Assembly (NCBI GenBank): GCA_016861165.1
Contig: BOKV01000008.1
Span: 1 to 64,000 of the forward strand
Origin: Alphaproteobacteria bacterium
Lineage (GTDB): Bacteria; Pseudomonadota; Alphaproteobacteria; Rhizobiales; Rhizobiaceae
Length of the DNA stretch: 64,000 nucleotides
Direction: 5' to 3'
The first letter of the stretch is position 1. Every line of letters starts with the position of its first letter. This document shows positions 26,322-36,305 of the stretch, piece by piece. The position numbers and the translations under genes are program-made. The notes under the pieces are model-generated. The model was not told the origin of the DNA, made no database searches, and was given only the letters and a program-made list of their open reading frames with translations.

Positions 26322-29298
26322 GCAGCCTCTCCCCTTGCGGATCGACGAAATGCGGCGAGCAGATCTCGACCTCGATGTCGCGGCCGCGAACCGCGTCGAC
26401 GGCGCGCACCTTGTCGCCGTGGCGCTGGTGGCCGCGGCGGATGAAGCCGAGGCCGATGAAATGGCCGAGCGACGGCGAGAAGCATACCGACGTCATGTAG
26501 CCCTCGTCATGGGCGGTCTTGGCCTCGCGGCCGATGCCGACGAAATGGGCGCCCGCCGTCAGTTCCTCGCCCTCGGCCACCGGCTTGAACCCGGCGAGCG
26601 TCATCCGGTCGGCGTCGGTCAGGGCCGGGCGGCCGGCCATCACCTTGCCGATGCAGTCCTTCTTGGCCGAGATCATGCGGGCCAGCCCGAGGTCGCCGGC
26701 CGTCGTCTGGCCATTCAGTTCGCTGCCGACCGGATGGCCCTTCTCGATGCGCATGACATTGAGCGCCTCCAGTCCGTAGGGGACGATGTCGAACTCGCGG
26801 CCGGCCTCCATGATCGCCCGGATCATGGCGTCGCCATGGCGCGCCGGCACCGCCACTTCGTAGGCGAGTTCGCCCGAGAACGAGATGCGGAACAGCCGTG
26901 CCGCCACGCCGCCGCACACCGTGATCTCGCCGCAGGCCATATAGGGGAAGGCCTCGTTGGCGATGTCGAACCTGGCGTCGACCAGCTTGCGCAGCACCTT
27001 GCGCGCGTTCGGCCCGGCGATGGCGAACTGGGCGTACTGGTCGCTGACCGAGACCATGTGGACGTCGAGTTCCGGCCAGTGCACCTGGTGGCAGTAGTCC
27101 ACGTGCTGCATGACCAGGCCGGCATTGGCCGTCGTCGTCGTCACGAGATAGTGGCTGTCGCCCAGCCGCGCGACCGTGCCGTCGTCCAGCACGAAGCCGT
27201 CCTCGCGCAGCATCAGCCCGTAGCGCACCTTTCCCACGGTGAGCGTCGACATCGTGTTGGTATAGAGGCGGTCGAGGAAGGCCGCCGCGTCGGCGCCCTT
27301 CACGTCGATCTTGCCGAGCGTCGACACGTCATTGACGCCGACCGAGCGGCGCGTCTGGCGCACCTCGCGGTCGACGCTTTCGCGCCAGCTCTTCTCGCCG
27401 CGGCGCGGATACCATTGCGGCCGCAGCCACAGCCCGGCCTCGGTGAACACCGCCCCCTGCTCCTTCGACCAGTCATGGGCCGGGGTCAGGCGGATCGGGC
27501 GGAAGGCGCGGCCGCGCAGGCCGCCGGCGAAGGCGGCGATCGCCACGGGCGTATAGGGTGGCCGGAAGATGGTGGTGCCGGTTTCGGCGATGCTGCGTCC
27601 GGTCAGGTTCGCCATCACCGCGATCGCCGGCACGCTGGCCGTCTTGCCCTGGTCGGTCGCCATGCCGAGCGTCGTGTAGCGCTTCATGTGCTCGACCGAA
27701 CGGAAGCCCTCCGCGTGCGACACCTCGACATCCTTGACCGTCACATCGTTCTGCAGGTCGAGCCAGGCGCGGCCCTTCGACTGGGTGATGTGCCAGACCG
27801 GCTGGATGGCATAGGGCGCGTCCTCGGCGTCGGGAATGCCGGAGGCTGGCTGCTTCGATCCGAGGTCGCCCAGCACCTCGAGCGCCCGCTCGGTGCCCTG
27901 GGCGAGCGCGCCATGGGTGGAGAAGGCGCCGGCCGCCGCCCCGGCGACGACCATGCCCGGCGGCGCGTCGGAGCCGGGAACGAAGGCGGCGATGCGGTCG
28001 TTCCACACCGGCCGGCCGCGCCGGTGGCAGGTCAGGTGGACGTTCGGGTTCCAGCCGCCGGAGATGGCCAGGCAGTCGGCCGACAGCGTCACCGGCCGGT
28101 CATTGGCGTTGAGGAAGGTCACCGCGCTGAGCCCCTTGTGTCCGGCGGTCCCGATCGGCCGGGCACGGGTGAACACCGGCGCGTCGCCGGCGATGTCACG
28201 TAGATGGGCGATGTCCTCGGCGCCGCGGGTGTCGAGTATGGCCTCGACGGCGCCGCCGGCGGCGATCAGGTCGCCGGCCGTGCGCCAGCCGTCGTCGTTG
28301 CAGGTGAACACGATCGTCGAACGGCCCGGCAGCGCGGCGAAGCGGTTGACATAGGTGCGCACGGCCGAGGCCAGCATGACGCCCGGCCGATCGTTGTCGG
28401 CGAAGGCGACCGGCCGTTCGGTGGCGCCGGCGCACAGAATGGCGCGGCGGGCGACGAAGCGCCACAGCCGCTGGCGCGGCTGATGCGGCGGCACCGCCGG
28501 CAGGTGGTCGGCGACCCGTTCGAGCCCTGCATAGGTTCCGCCGTCATAGGCGCCGAACACGGTGGTGCGGGTCAGCAGGCGGACGTTCTTCATCGACGCA
28601 AGCTCGGTCGCCGCCTTGGCCGCCCATTCGTGCGCCGGCGTCCGGGCGATTTCCATCCGCTCGCCGTTGAGCCGGCCGCCAGGCACAAAATCCTCATCGG
28701 CCAGGATGACCCGCGCCCCTCCGCGCGCCGCCGTCAGCGCCGCCTGCAGCCCGGCCGGACCGGCGCCGATGATCAGCACGTCGCAATGGGCCGTCGCCTT
28801 CTCGTAGGCGTCCGGATCGGCCTTGCCCGACAGCGCGCCGAGCCCGGCGGCGCGCCGGATGACCGGCTCGTACAGCTTCTCCCAGAATGCCGCCGGCCAC
28901 ATGAACGTCTTGTAGTAGAATCCCGCGGCGAGAAACGGCGCCAGCAGGTCGTTGAAGGCCAGGACGTCGAAGCCGAGGCTCGGAAACCGGTTCTGGCTCG
29001 ACGCCACCAGCCCGTCATGGAGTTCGGTGACGGTCGCCCGGCTGTTCGGGTCGCGCCCGGCGCCCCTGCCGAGTTCGACCAGCGCGTTCGGCTCCTCGCT
29101 GCCCGCCGTGAACACGCCGCGTGGGCGGTGGTACTTGAACGAGCGGCCGACCAGGCGCACGCCGTTGGCGATCAGCGCCGAGGCGAGCGTGTCGCCGGCA
29201 TGGCCATGATAGCGCCGGCCGTCGAAATGGAAGGCGATCTCCCTGTCGCGCTGGACAAGGCCGCCCTCGGCCAGGCGGTTCGGCTGGCCGCCGCTCAT
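26314..29298 (-). CDS. soxA: Sarcosine oxidase subunit alpha
   Basis: The 994-residue subunit has three parts. An N-terminal ferredoxin-like segment (about 15-100) contains FHFDGRRYHGHAGDTLASAL. An NAD-binding region follows, with IIGAGPAGLQAALTAARGGA near 175-195. The C-terminal GcvT-like half binds tetrahydrofolate and receives the methyl-derived formaldehyde. The complex converts sarcosine, tetrahydrofolate and oxygen to glycine, methylene-tetrahydrofolate and peroxide. The ATG at 29298 overlaps the soxD stop (ATGA). Despite nearby sulfur genes, this is not the sulfur-oxidising SoxA cytochrome: there is no CxxCH heme site. Confidence 0.96.
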   Translation of the reverse strand: MSGGQPNRLAEGGLVQRDREIAFHFDGRRYHGHAGDTLASALIANGVRLVGRSFKYHRPRGVFTAGSEEPNALVELGRGAGRDPNSRATVTELHDGLVASSQNRFPSLGFDVLAFNDLLAPFLAAGFYYKTFMWPAAFWEKLYEPVIRRAAGLGALSGKADPDAYEKATAHCDVLIIGAGPAGLQAALTAARGGARVILADEDFVPGGRLNGERMEIARTPAHEWAAKAATELASMKNVRLLTRTTVFGAYDGGTYAGLERVADHLPAVPPHQPRQRLWRFVARRAILCAGATERPVAFADNDRPGVMLASAVRTYVNRFAALPGRSTIVFTCNDDGWRTAGDLIAAGGAVEAILDTRGAEDIAHLRDIAGDAPVFTRARPIGTAGHKGLSAVTFLNANDRPVTLSADCLAISGGWNPNVHLTCHRRGRPVWNDRIAAFVPGSDAPPGMVVAGAAAGAFSTHGALAQGTERALEVLGDLGSKQPASGIPDAEDAPYAIQPVWHITQSKGRAWLDLQNDVTVKDVEVSHAEGFRSVEHMKRYTTLGMATDQGKTASVPAIAVMANLTGRSIAETGTTIFRPPYTPVAIAAFAGGLRGRAFRPIRLTPAHDWSKEQGAVFTEAGLWLRPQWYPRRGEKSWRESVDREVRQTRRSVGVNDVSTLGKIDVKGADAAAFLDRLYTNTMSTLTVGKVRYGLMLREDGFVLDDGTVARLGDSHYLVTTTTANAGLVMQHVDYCHQVHWPELDVHMVSVSDQYAQFAIAGPNARKVLRKLVDARFDIANEAFPYMACGEITVCGGVAARLFRISFSGELAYEVAVPARHGDAMIRAIMEAGREFDIVPYGLEALNVMRIEKGHPVGSELNGQTTAGDLGLARMISAKKDCIGKVMAGRPALTDADRMTLAGFKPVAEGEELTAGAHFVGIGREAKTAHDEGYMTSVCFSPSLGHFIGLGFIRRGHQRHGDKVRAVDAVRGRDIEVEICSPHFVDPQGERLRG

Positions 29299-29600
29299 CG
29301 GCCGCCCTCGTCGGCAACCGGGGCCGGGCGCCGCGCCAGCGTGTGCTCGGCGGCGGTGACGGCGCCGCGCACCTCATGCGTCAGCGTGTTGCGTTCCACC
29401 ACGATCCACGAACGGCAGCCCATCTCGTGGTACCAGTGCTCCTTGTGCCAGCCGGCCGGGTTGGCGCGCAGATGCACGAATTCGTGGAAGGCGCGCTGCG
29501 CGCCGGGTGCCTCCGCGTCCGGCCGCACCACATTGGCGTCGCCGCGATAGACGAACTCGCTGTGGTCGCGTTCGCCGCACAGGGGACAGGGAAGCCTCAT
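29295..29600 (-). CDS. soxD: Sarcosine oxidase subunit delta
   Basis: The 101-residue delta subunit carries the structural zinc of the tetramer. Cys5-x2-Cys8 (CPLC), His residues in the WHKEHWYHEMGC stretch and the Cys there form the expected site. The start at 29600 has GGGGGAAGG upstream. It sits in the standard order between soxB (16 bases upstream) and soxA, which it overlaps by four bases. Confidence 0.95.
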   Translation of the reverse strand: MRLPCPLCGERDHSEFVYRGDANVVRPDAEAPGAQRAFHEFVHLRANPAGWHKEHWYHEMGCRSWIVVERNTLTHEVRGAVTAAEHTLARRPAPVADEGGR

Positions 29601-29616
29601 CGCGCCTTCCCCCGCA

Positions 29617-30867
29617 TCAATGCAGGTTGGGCTGGGCGCCGTGGCCCAGTTCGTCGATGACGTGGCCGGTCTCGAAACGGTCGAGCCGGTAGGCGGTGGC
29701 CACCTCGTGCGGCTGGTCGCGGGCGATCAGATGGGCGAAGCAGTATCCGGAGGCCGGCGTCGCCTTGAAGCCGCCATAGCACCAGCCGCAATTGAGGTAG
29801 AGCCCGTCGATCGGCGTGCGGTCGATGATCGGCGAACCGTCCATCGACATGTCCATGACGCCGCCCCAGGAGCGCAGTATGCGTGCCCGCCCCAGCATCG
29901 GCATCATCGCCATGCCGATTTCGCAGACATGCTCGACCATCGGCAGGTTGCCGCGCTGCGCATAGGAATTATAGCCGTCGATGTCGCCGCCGAACACCAG
30001 CCCGCCCTTGTCGGACTGGCTGATGTAGAAATGGCCGAGGCCGTAGGAAACGACGCCGGGCAGGATCGGCTTCAGCCCCTCGGTGACGAAGGCCTGCAGC
30101 ACGTGGCTTTCGATCGGCAGGCGCAGGCCGGCCTTGTCCATCACCCGCGTCGTCGAGCCGGCGACGGCGACACCCACCTTCCTGGCCTTGATCGTCCCTC
30201 GGGTGGTCTCCACGCCCCTGATGGAGCCGCCCTCGACCAGGAAGCCGGTCACTTCGCAGTTCTGGATCAGGTCGACGCCGCGGCTGTCGGCGCCGCGCGC
30301 ATAGCCCCAGGCGACCGCGTCGTGGCGGGCGGTGCCGGCACGTCGTTGCAGCAGCCCGCCCTGGATCGGAAAGCGCACGTCGTTGAACTCCAGGAACGGG
30401 CACAGGCGCCTGACCGCCGCCTGGTCGAGCAGTTCGGCGTCGACGCCCTCGAGCCGCATGGCGTTGCCGCGCCGGGCGTAGGCGTCGCGCTGGGCGTCAT
30501 TGTGGAAGAGGTTCAGGACGCCGCGCTGCGAGAACATGGCGTTGTAGTTGAGGTCCTGCTCCAGCCCTTCCCACAGCTTGAGCGAGAACTCGTAGAACGG
30601 CTCGTTGCCGGGCAGCAGGTAGTTCGAGCGCACGATTGTGGTGTTGCGGCCGATATTGCCGGAACCAAGCCAGCCCTTCTCGACAACCGCGACATTGGCG
30701 AGGCCGAATTCCCTGGCGAGATAGTAGGCGGTCGACAGACCGTGCCCGCCGCCGCCGACGACGACGACGTCGTATTCGGGTTTCGGCTCCGGCTCGCGCC
30801 AGACCGGCGTCCAGTTCTTCTGCCCCGAAAAGGCGTTCACGAGGAGAGACAACGCCGAATAGCGCAT
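29617..30867 (-). CDS. soxB: Sarcosine oxidase subunit beta
   Basis: The 416-residue flavoprotein subunit of sarcosine oxidase oxidises the substrate. It has the N-terminal FAD motif VVVGGGGHGLSTAYYLAREFG (residues 35-55, in part), preceded by the short N-terminal segment usual in SoxB. The conserved His in the SNYLLPGN-to-GVLNLF region lies where FMN is attached in known enzymes. It is the first gene of the operon; the promoter must lie in the 203 bases shared with the divergent fnrL-like gene. Confidence 0.95.
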   Translation of the reverse strand: MRYSALSLLVNAFSGQKNWTPVWREPEPKPEYDVVVVGGGGHGLSTAYYLAREFGLANVAVVEKGWLGSGNIGRNTTIVRSNYLLPGNEPFYEFSLKLWEGLEQDLNYNAMFSQRGVLNLFHNDAQRDAYARRGNAMRLEGVDAELLDQAAVRRLCPFLEFNDVRFPIQGGLLQRRAGTARHDAVAWGYARGADSRGVDLIQNCEVTGFLVEGGSIRGVETTRGTIKARKVGVAVAGSTTRVMDKAGLRLPIESHVLQAFVTEGLKPILPGVVSYGLGHFYISQSDKGGLVFGGDIDGYNSYAQRGNLPMVEHVCEIGMAMMPMLGRARILRSWGGVMDMSMDGSPIIDRTPIDGLYLNCGWCYGGFKATPASGYCFAHLIARDQPHEVATAYRLDRFETGHVIDELGHGAQPNLH

Positions 30868-31070
30868 GCGGACTTTCCGAACCCCCGGGGTGAAGCAGAC
30901 GCGACAATAGCAACAATGGCGACCGACCCGTCAATGGGCTGGCCGGATTCGGCCGTTTTGCGACAGGAATCGGCCAGCCGCGGCGGCGGCGCCGCGGCGC
31001 ATGCGGCCAATTTGCCCCTTTGAACCGTCCGCGCCCTCATGTAGATGCGGGCCAGTGACGGGGAGTCCCG

Positions 31071-31808
31071 ATGAACAAGCAGCAGCGCCAGGACATTCAC
31101 AATTCCGATGTTCCGGAACTGTGCCGTTCATGCGAGGCGCGCCACGGCGGCATCTGCGGCGCCCTGTCGACCGACCAGCTCATCAGGTTGAACAAGCATT
31201 CCTCGCAGCGGACCATCGCGCTCGGCCACGAGATTGTCGGCGACGAGCAGGAGGTGTCCCACTACGCCGCAATCCTGGCCGGCGTGGTCAAGCTCGCCAA
31301 GACGATGGCCGACGGCCGCCAGCAGATTGTCGGATTGCAGTTCGCGCCCGATTTCCTCGGCCGGCCGTTCCGCTCGGCCAGTCACGTCGCCGCCGAGGCC
31401 GCGTCCGAGGTGCGCCTGTGCATGTTCCCGAGAACCGTGATCGAGGCCATGGTGCGCGAGCAGCCTGAACTCGAGCACCGCCTGCTCCAGCAGACTCTCA
31501 AGGAGCTCGACGAGGCGCGCGAATGGATGCTGACGCTCGGCCGCAAGACGGCGACCGAGAAGGTGGCGAGCTTCCTCTACCTGATCGCGCGCAACATCGA
31601 CCCCGAGGCCGAGGTCGATGCGGGCGGCACCGTCACCTTCGACATGCCATTGACGCGCGCCGACATCGCCGACTTCCTCGGCCTGACCATCGAGACCGTC
31701 AGCCGGCAGTTGACCCGGCTGCGCAAGGCCGGGGTCATCGCGATCGAGAACAACCGCCACGTCACCGTGCCGAGCCTCAAGCGCCTGCAGCGAATGGCTG
31801 GCAGCTGA
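31071..31808 (+). CDS. fnrL: FnrL/FixK-type oxygen-sensing regulator
   Basis: The 245-residue Crp/Fnr protein has Cys18, Cys21 and Cys29 (CRSCEARHGGIC) and Cys117 (VRLCMFP), the four ligands expected for an oxygen-labile [4Fe-4S] cluster. The recognition helix E208-T-V-S-R212 predicts binding to TTGAT-N4-ATCAA-type boxes, and two such boxes lie nearby before ccoN and ccoG. It should activate low-oxygen respiration and heme genes. It is preceded by GGGAG, divergent from soxB, and convergent with hemN nine bases downstream. No clear FNR box lies before it. Confidence 0.9.
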   Translation: MNKQQRQDIHNSDVPELCRSCEARHGGICGALSTDQLIRLNKHSSQRTIALGHEIVGDEQEVSHYAAILAGVVKLAKTMADGRQQIVGLQFAPDFLGRPFRSASHVAAEAASEVRLCMFPRTVIEAMVREQPELEHRLLQQTLKELDEAREWMLTLGRKTATEKVASFLYLIARNIDPEAEVDAGGTVTFDMPLTRADIADFLGLTIETVSRQLTRLRKAGVIAIENNRHVTVPSLKRLQRMAGS

Positions 31809-31817
31809 CCGGCGGCA

Positions 31818-33182
31818 TCAAACCCCGGCCGAATGGCGTGCCTGGCCGCGACCGAGATAGGCGTCGAACCAGGAGGCGATGGTACGCGTGAATGGCCGGC
31901 CGGCCCCGGTGATGACGAAACGGTCGCCTTCGCGCACGAAATAGCCGTCGCGATCGGCCTCCGCCCGTGCCCGCGCCTCGGCGATGACCGGTCGCGCCGC
32001 CGCGCCGTGGCGCGCGGCCAGTTCGTCGCCCGAAAAGCCGAATTCGCACATCAGCCGCTCGATGACATGGCCGCGCACCCGGTCGTCGGCGCTGAAGGCG
32101 ATGCCGCGGGCGATCGGCAGCTCGTCGCGCGAGACTGCGGCCATGTAGTTGCCCGTCGCCGTGATGTTCTGCGCATGGCCGGACGGCAGCCGTCCGATCG
32201 CCGACGCGCCCAGCCCGATCAGCGTCTCGCACGGGTCGTCGGTATAGCCCTGGAAGTTGCGACGCAGCCGGCCTTCGGCCGCCGCCCGCGCCAGCGAATC
32301 GCCCGGCCTGGCGAAGTGATCGATGCCGATGGCGACATAGCCGGCCTGCACCAGCAGCGCTTCGGCGAGCCGCGCCTGCGCGAAGCGCTCGGCGAGGTCG
32401 GGCAGGGCGGCGTCGTCGATCATGCGCTGATGCGGCTTCAGCCACGGCACATGCGCATAGCCGAACAGGGCGATGCGGTCCGGTTCCAGCGACACGACCT
32501 GTTCGATCGTCCGCTCCAGCGTCGCGCGCGTCTGGAAGGGCAGGCCGTAGAGTGCGTCGATGTTGAGCGAGGTGATCCCGGCCGCCCGCAGCCTTTGGGC
32601 GACGGCGGCCGTGTCGGCGAAGGTCTGGATGCGGTTGATCGCCCGCTGCACGCGGGGATCGAAATCCTGCACGCCGATGCTCGCCCGGTTCATGCCGAGC
32701 GCCTTGAGGCCGTCGATCGAGCCCTCGCCGATGTCGGACGGATCGATCTCGACACTGATGCGCGCTTGCGCCGTCAGCTCGAAATGGCGGCGCAGCGTTT
32801 CACCGAGCGCGGCGAGGTCGCCGGGCTCGATCATGCTGGGCGAGCCGCCGCCCAGGTGCAGTTCGCCGAGCGTGAGCCGGCCGCCGGCCGCCGCCCCGAC
32901 AAGGCCGATCTCAGACTGCAGCGCCGCGAGATAGCGTCGCACCGGCTCGTAGCGCCGCGTCTGCTTGGTGTGGCAGCCGCAGAACCAGCACAGCCGGTCG
33001 CAGAACGGGATGTGCACATAGACCGAGACCGGCGTCGCCGCCGGCAGTTCGGCCAGCCATCGGCGATAGCACCCGCCGTCGATGCCGTCGTGAAAATGCG
33101 GCGCCGTCGGATAGCTCGTGTAGCGCGGCACCGGCGCGCCGAACCGGGCGACCGCATCGGCGAGCCGTGCCGGCGCGTTCAC
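31818..33182 (-). CDS. hemN: Oxygen-independent coproporphyrinogen III oxidase
   Basis: The 454-residue radical-SAM enzyme performs the decarboxylation of coproporphyrinogen III to protoporphyrinogen IX without oxygen. The motif C61-x3-C65-x2-C68-x-C70 is the full HemN version, where the extra Cys separates it from HemW. GGGSPS and the C-terminal HemN domain are present. The GTG start at 33182 overlaps the hemerythrin-like stop (GTGA). An upstream start would lie inside that gene. Placement beside cbb3 oxidase genes fits heme supply at low oxygen. Confidence 0.95.
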   Translation of the reverse strand: MNAPARLADAVARFGAPVPRYTSYPTAPHFHDGIDGGCYRRWLAELPAATPVSVYVHIPFCDRLCWFCGCHTKQTRRYEPVRRYLAALQSEIGLVGAAAGGRLTLGELHLGGGSPSMIEPGDLAALGETLRRHFELTAQARISVEIDPSDIGEGSIDGLKALGMNRASIGVQDFDPRVQRAINRIQTFADTAAVAQRLRAAGITSLNIDALYGLPFQTRATLERTIEQVVSLEPDRIALFGYAHVPWLKPHQRMIDDAALPDLAERFAQARLAEALLVQAGYVAIGIDHFARPGDSLARAAAEGRLRRNFQGYTDDPCETLIGLGASAIGRLPSGHAQNITATGNYMAAVSRDELPIARGIAFSADDRVRGHVIERLMCEFGFSGDELAARHGAAARPVIAEARARAEADRDGYFVREGDRFVITGAGRPFTRTIASWFDAYLGRGQARHSAGV

Positions 33183-33757
33183 CGGTCGCTCCCGAGGGCC
33201 GAGCGCAGGATCGGCACCAGATGCTCGCGCTCGAAGGCGACATGCCGGCGCAGACCTTCGAAAAAGCCGCGCAGCAGGTAGCCGGTCGCCTCGGCGTTGC
33301 GGTTGCCGACGCACATGCCCCAGTCGGTCAGCACGGCCGCCACCTCCTCGGCATAGCTTTCGTCTTCCCAGTGCTCGTAGCGCAGCCGTTCGAGGCTGTC
33401 GCAGAGTTCCCGGTCATCGCAACGCAGGCGGAGCAATACCGGCCACAGCTGCGCTTCCTCGAACTCGTGCGCTCCCCTGAGGATGCCGTTCACGGTGCGC
33501 GCTGCCGCCAGGCATTCGCGCGGACCGGCACGCTCGGGCAGCGAATCGGCGATTGCCTCTAGGTCGTCGCACAAGCGCAGCTTGGCCGCGTGATGCGCCA
33601 CGAACAGTCCCAGCAATTCCTCCAGTTCCCCGCTCTCCGCCGTCAGATGCTGCCCGGCCCCGTCACCATGGTACGGCGCTTTGGCTGTCATGGATGTCCC
33701 GAAACTGCGCTGGCTGCCGGCCGCCTCGATGTGCCGGACGACCTTGTCCTCGATCAT
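33179..33757 (-). CDS. Hemerythrin-like HHE domain protein
   Basis: The 192-residue, mostly helical protein carries His and Glu residues spaced for a di-iron hemerythrin fold: HHAAKLRLC near 54-62, HEFEEAQL near 96-103 and HVAFEREHL near 171-179. Such proteins bind oxygen, nitric oxide or iron. Here it is translationally coupled to hemN, which suggests protection or iron supply for oxygen-sensitive heme synthesis; that is inference. The ATG at 33757 has GAGAGG before it. A second ATG at 33691 is possible. Confidence 0.82.
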   Translation of the reverse strand: MIEDKVVRHIEAAGSQRSFGTSMTAKAPYHGDGAGQHLTAESGELEELLGLFVAHHAAKLRLCDDLEAIADSLPERAGPRECLAAARTVNGILRGAHEFEEAQLWPVLLRLRCDDRELCDSLERLRYEHWEDESYAEEVAAVLTDWGMCVGNRNAEATGYLLRGFFEGLRRHVAFEREHLVPILRSALGSDR

Positions 33758-33791
33758 GGCACCAACCTCTCACCGGCTCATCCGATTGACC

Positions 33792-33805
33792 TTGACTTAG
33801 ATCAA
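33792..33805 (+). promoter_or_regulatory. FNR/FixK-type box upstream of ccoN
   Basis: TTGACttagATCAA matches the FNR/FixK consensus TTGAT-N4-ATCAA in nine of ten fixed positions. Toward ccoN, a class II start would fall near 33840 with a weak -10 (GACGAT, 33825-33830). Toward the hemerythrin gene, a start 41.5 bases away would fall on the ATG at 33757, and no -10 is seen there. The box therefore probably serves ccoN. Confidence 0.8.
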
Positions 33806-33945
33806 GGCGAGGCCGCTGCCATGCGACGATGGTCCGTGCCGTCGGCGCCGGGGACAGCTCTGCCGTGTCATTCATTCACGCCCTTTCTCCCCGGTGGTGC
33901 CAAAGGGGACCGGCACCTCGCCGGACTGATCCGAGGATTTGAATC

Positions 33946-35550
33946 ATGAGAAATGCAGCCGAATCGATCGTCCTGACGCTGGCCGCCTTCGTCGCCCTGC
34001 TGGGCGTGGCCTTCGCCCAGGACGACCTGTTCCGCATCCATGCCTGGGTGCTGTTCTTCGTCCTGGCGGCAAGCGCCATCTTCATGTTCCGCCGCGTCAT
34101 CGTCGCGCCGGCCGCGGCCGTCGACCAGTCGCAGTATCTGGACGGGCCGATCCGCTATGGTGCCATCGCCACGCTGTTCTGGGGCATCGCCGGTTTCCTG
34201 ATCGGCGTGCTCATCGCCAGCCAGCTCGCCTGGCCCGATCTCAACTTCGAACCCTGGTTCAATTTCGGTCGCCTGCGGCCGTTGCACACCTCGGCCGTCA
34301 TCTTCGCCTTCGGCGGCAATGCGCTCATCGCCACTTCGTTCTACGTCGTGCAGCGCACCAGCCGGGCGCGCCTGTTCGGCGGCAACCTCGCCTGGTTCGT
34401 GTTCTGGGGCTATCAGCTGTTCATCGTGTTGGCGGCCACGGGCTATCTGCTCGGCATCACCCAGAGCCGCGAATATGCCGAGCCCGAATGGTATGTCGAC
34501 CTATGGCTGACCATCGTCTGGGTCGCCTATCTCGTCGTCTTCCTCGGCACGATCTTCAAGCGCAAGGAACCCCACATCTACGTCGCGAACTGGTTCTACC
34601 TGTCGTTCATCGTCACCATCGCGATGCTGCACGTCGTCAACAATCTGACGATGCCGGTTTCCCTGCTCGGCGCCAAGAGCTACTCGGCCTTCGCCGGCGT
34701 GCAGGATGCGCTGACGCAATGGTGGTACGGCCACAACGCGGTGGGCTTCTTCCTCACCGCCGGCTTCCTCGGCATGATGTACTATTTCGTGCCCAAGCAG
34801 GCCAACCGCCCGATCTATTCCTACCGGCTGTCGATCGTCCATTTCTGGGCGCTGATCTTCCTCTACATCTGGGCCGGACCGCATCACCTGCACTACACCG
34901 CCCTGCCCGACTGGGCGCAGACGCTGGGCATGGTGTTCTCGGTCATGCTGTGGATGCCCTCCTGGGGCGGCATGATCAACGGGCTGATGACGCTGTCGGG
35001 CGCCTGGGACAAGATCCGCACCGACCCGATCATCCGCATGATGGTCATCGCGGTGGCCTTCTACGGCATGTCGACCTTCGAAGGTCCGATGATGTCGATC
35101 AAGGCGGTCAATTCGCTCAGCCACTACACTGACTGGACCATCGGCCATGTCCATTCCGGCGCGCTGGGCTGGGTTGGCATGATCTCCTTCGGCGCCGTCT
35201 ACTACCTCGTGCCGAAGCTGTGGGGGCGCGACCGCCTCTATTCGCTGAGGATGGTCAACTGGCACTTCTGGCTCGCCACGCTCGGCATCGTCGTCTACGC
35301 GGCGGTGATGTGGGTGAGCGGCATCATGCAGGGCCTGATGTGGCGCGAATACGACGCCGACGGCTTCCTCGTCTATTCCTTCGCCGAGTCCGTCGCCGCC
35401 ATGTACCCCTACTACGTGATGCGCATGCTCGGCGGCCTGCTCTACCTCATCGGCGCACTGGTCATGGCCTTCAACATCGCCATGACCATCCTGGGCCACC
35501 AGCGCGCCGAACGGCCGCTGGGCGCCCCGGCGCTGCAGCCTGCCCAGTAA
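33946..35550 (+). CDS. ccoN: cbb3-type cytochrome c oxidase subunit I
   Basis: The 534-residue catalytic heme-copper subunit of the high-affinity terminal oxidase. It has about twelve transmembrane segments and the expected ligands: His in RLRPLHTSA, the [14 protein letters not shown] copper/active-site helix, GPHHLHYT, and the HVHSGALGW helix for the hemes. It reduces oxygen to water at the inner membrane under low oxygen. GAGGA lies before the ATG. ccoO follows after 13 bases. Confidence 0.97.
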   Translation: MRNAAESIVLTLAAFVALLGVAFAQDDLFRIHAWVLFFVLAASAIFMFRRVIVAPAAAVDQSQYLDGPIRYGAIATLFWGIAGFLIGVLIASQLAWPDLNFEPWFNFGRLRPLHTSAVIFAFGGNALIATSFYVVQRTSRARLFGGNLAWFVFWGYQLFIVLAATGYLLGITQSREYAEPEWYVDLWLTIVWVAYLVVFLGTIFKRKEPHIYVANWFYLSFIVTIAMLHVVNNLTMPVSLLGAKSYSAFAGVQDALTQWWYGHNAVGFFLTAGFLGMMYYFVPKQANRPIYSYRLSIVHFWALIFLYIWAGPHHLHYTALPDWAQTLGMVFSVMLWMPSWGGMINGLMTLSGAWDKIRTDPIIRMMVIAVAFYGMSTFEGPMMSIKAVNSLSHYTDWTIGHVHSGALGWVGMISFGAVYYLVPKLWGRDRLYSLRMVNWHFWLATLGIVVYAAVMWVSGIMQGLMWREYDADGFLVYSFAESVAAMYPYYVMRMLGGLLYLIGALVMAFNIAMTILGHQRAERPLGAPALQPAQ

Positions 35551-35563
35551 GGAGGCACGATCC

Positions 35564-36295
35564 ATGTCCATCATCGACAAGCACAAGAAGATCGAGACCA
35601 ACGCCACCCTACTGCTGGTGCTGTCGCTCGCGGTCGTCAGCGTCGGCGGCATCGTCGAGATCGCTCCGCTGTTCTACCTCGACAACACCATCGAGAAGGT
35701 GGAGGGCATGCGGCCCTACTCGCCGCTGGAGCTGGCCGGTCGCAACATCTACATCCGCGAGGGCTGCTATGTCTGCCACAGCCAGATGATCCGGCCGTTC
35801 CGCGACGAGGTGGAGCGCTACGGCCACTACAGCCTGGCGGCCGAGTCCATGTACGACCACCCCTTCCAGTGGGGTTCCAAGCGGACGGGACCGGATCTCG
35901 CCCGTGTCGGCGACCGCTACTCCAACGCCTGGCATGTCCAGCATCTCATCGAGCCGCGCTCGGTCGTGCCCGAATCGGTCATGCCGAGCTACCGCTTCCT
36001 CGCCGAAACGCCGCTCGCGATCACCGACATCGCCGGCCACCTGCGGGCGAACCGCGCGGTCGGTGTTCCCTATACCGACGAGATGATCGAGAACGCCGCC
36101 GCCGACCTCGCCGCCCAGGCCGATCCCGACGCCGATACGTCGGGGCTGGAGGAGCGCTATCCGAAGGTCAAGCTCAGCGATTTCGACGGCGACCCGACCC
36201 GCCTGACCGAGATGGACGCGCTCGTCGCCTATCTGCAGATGCTGGGCACGCTGGTCGACTTCTCGGCCTACGACGCCGAACAGAACTACCGCTAG
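35564..36295 (+). CDS. ccoO: cbb3-type cytochrome c oxidase subunit II
   Basis: The 243-residue membrane-anchored monoheme cytochrome c has one N-terminal membrane helix (about 14-36), the heme site C68-Y-V-C-H72 and distal Met residues including MIRPF. It passes electrons from CcoP to CcoN. A GGAGG Shine-Dalgarno sequence precedes the ATG. ccoQ starts 10 bases after its stop. Confidence 0.97.
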   Translation: MSIIDKHKKIETNATLLLVLSLAVVSVGGIVEIAPLFYLDNTIEKVEGMRPYSPLELAGRNIYIREGCYVCHSQMIRPFRDEVERYGHYSLAAESMYDHPFQWGSKRTGPDLARVGDRYSNAWHVQHLIEPRSVVPESVMPSYRFLAETPLAITDIAGHLRANRAVGVPYTDEMIENAAADLAAQADPDADTSGLEERYPKVKLSDFDGDPTRLTEMDALVAYLQMLGTLVDFSAYDAEQNYR

Positions 36296-36305
36296 GGGGA
36301 CTGTC

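Noticed and set aside
25749..30867. Reading soxBDAG as the sulfur-oxidising Sox system because sulfur genes are nearby
   Set aside because: The proteins are sarcosine oxidase subunits: no CxxCH heme sites, no SoxYZ or SoxCD-type domains, and the order B-D-A-G with a folate-binding half is that of heterotetrameric sarcosine oxidase.
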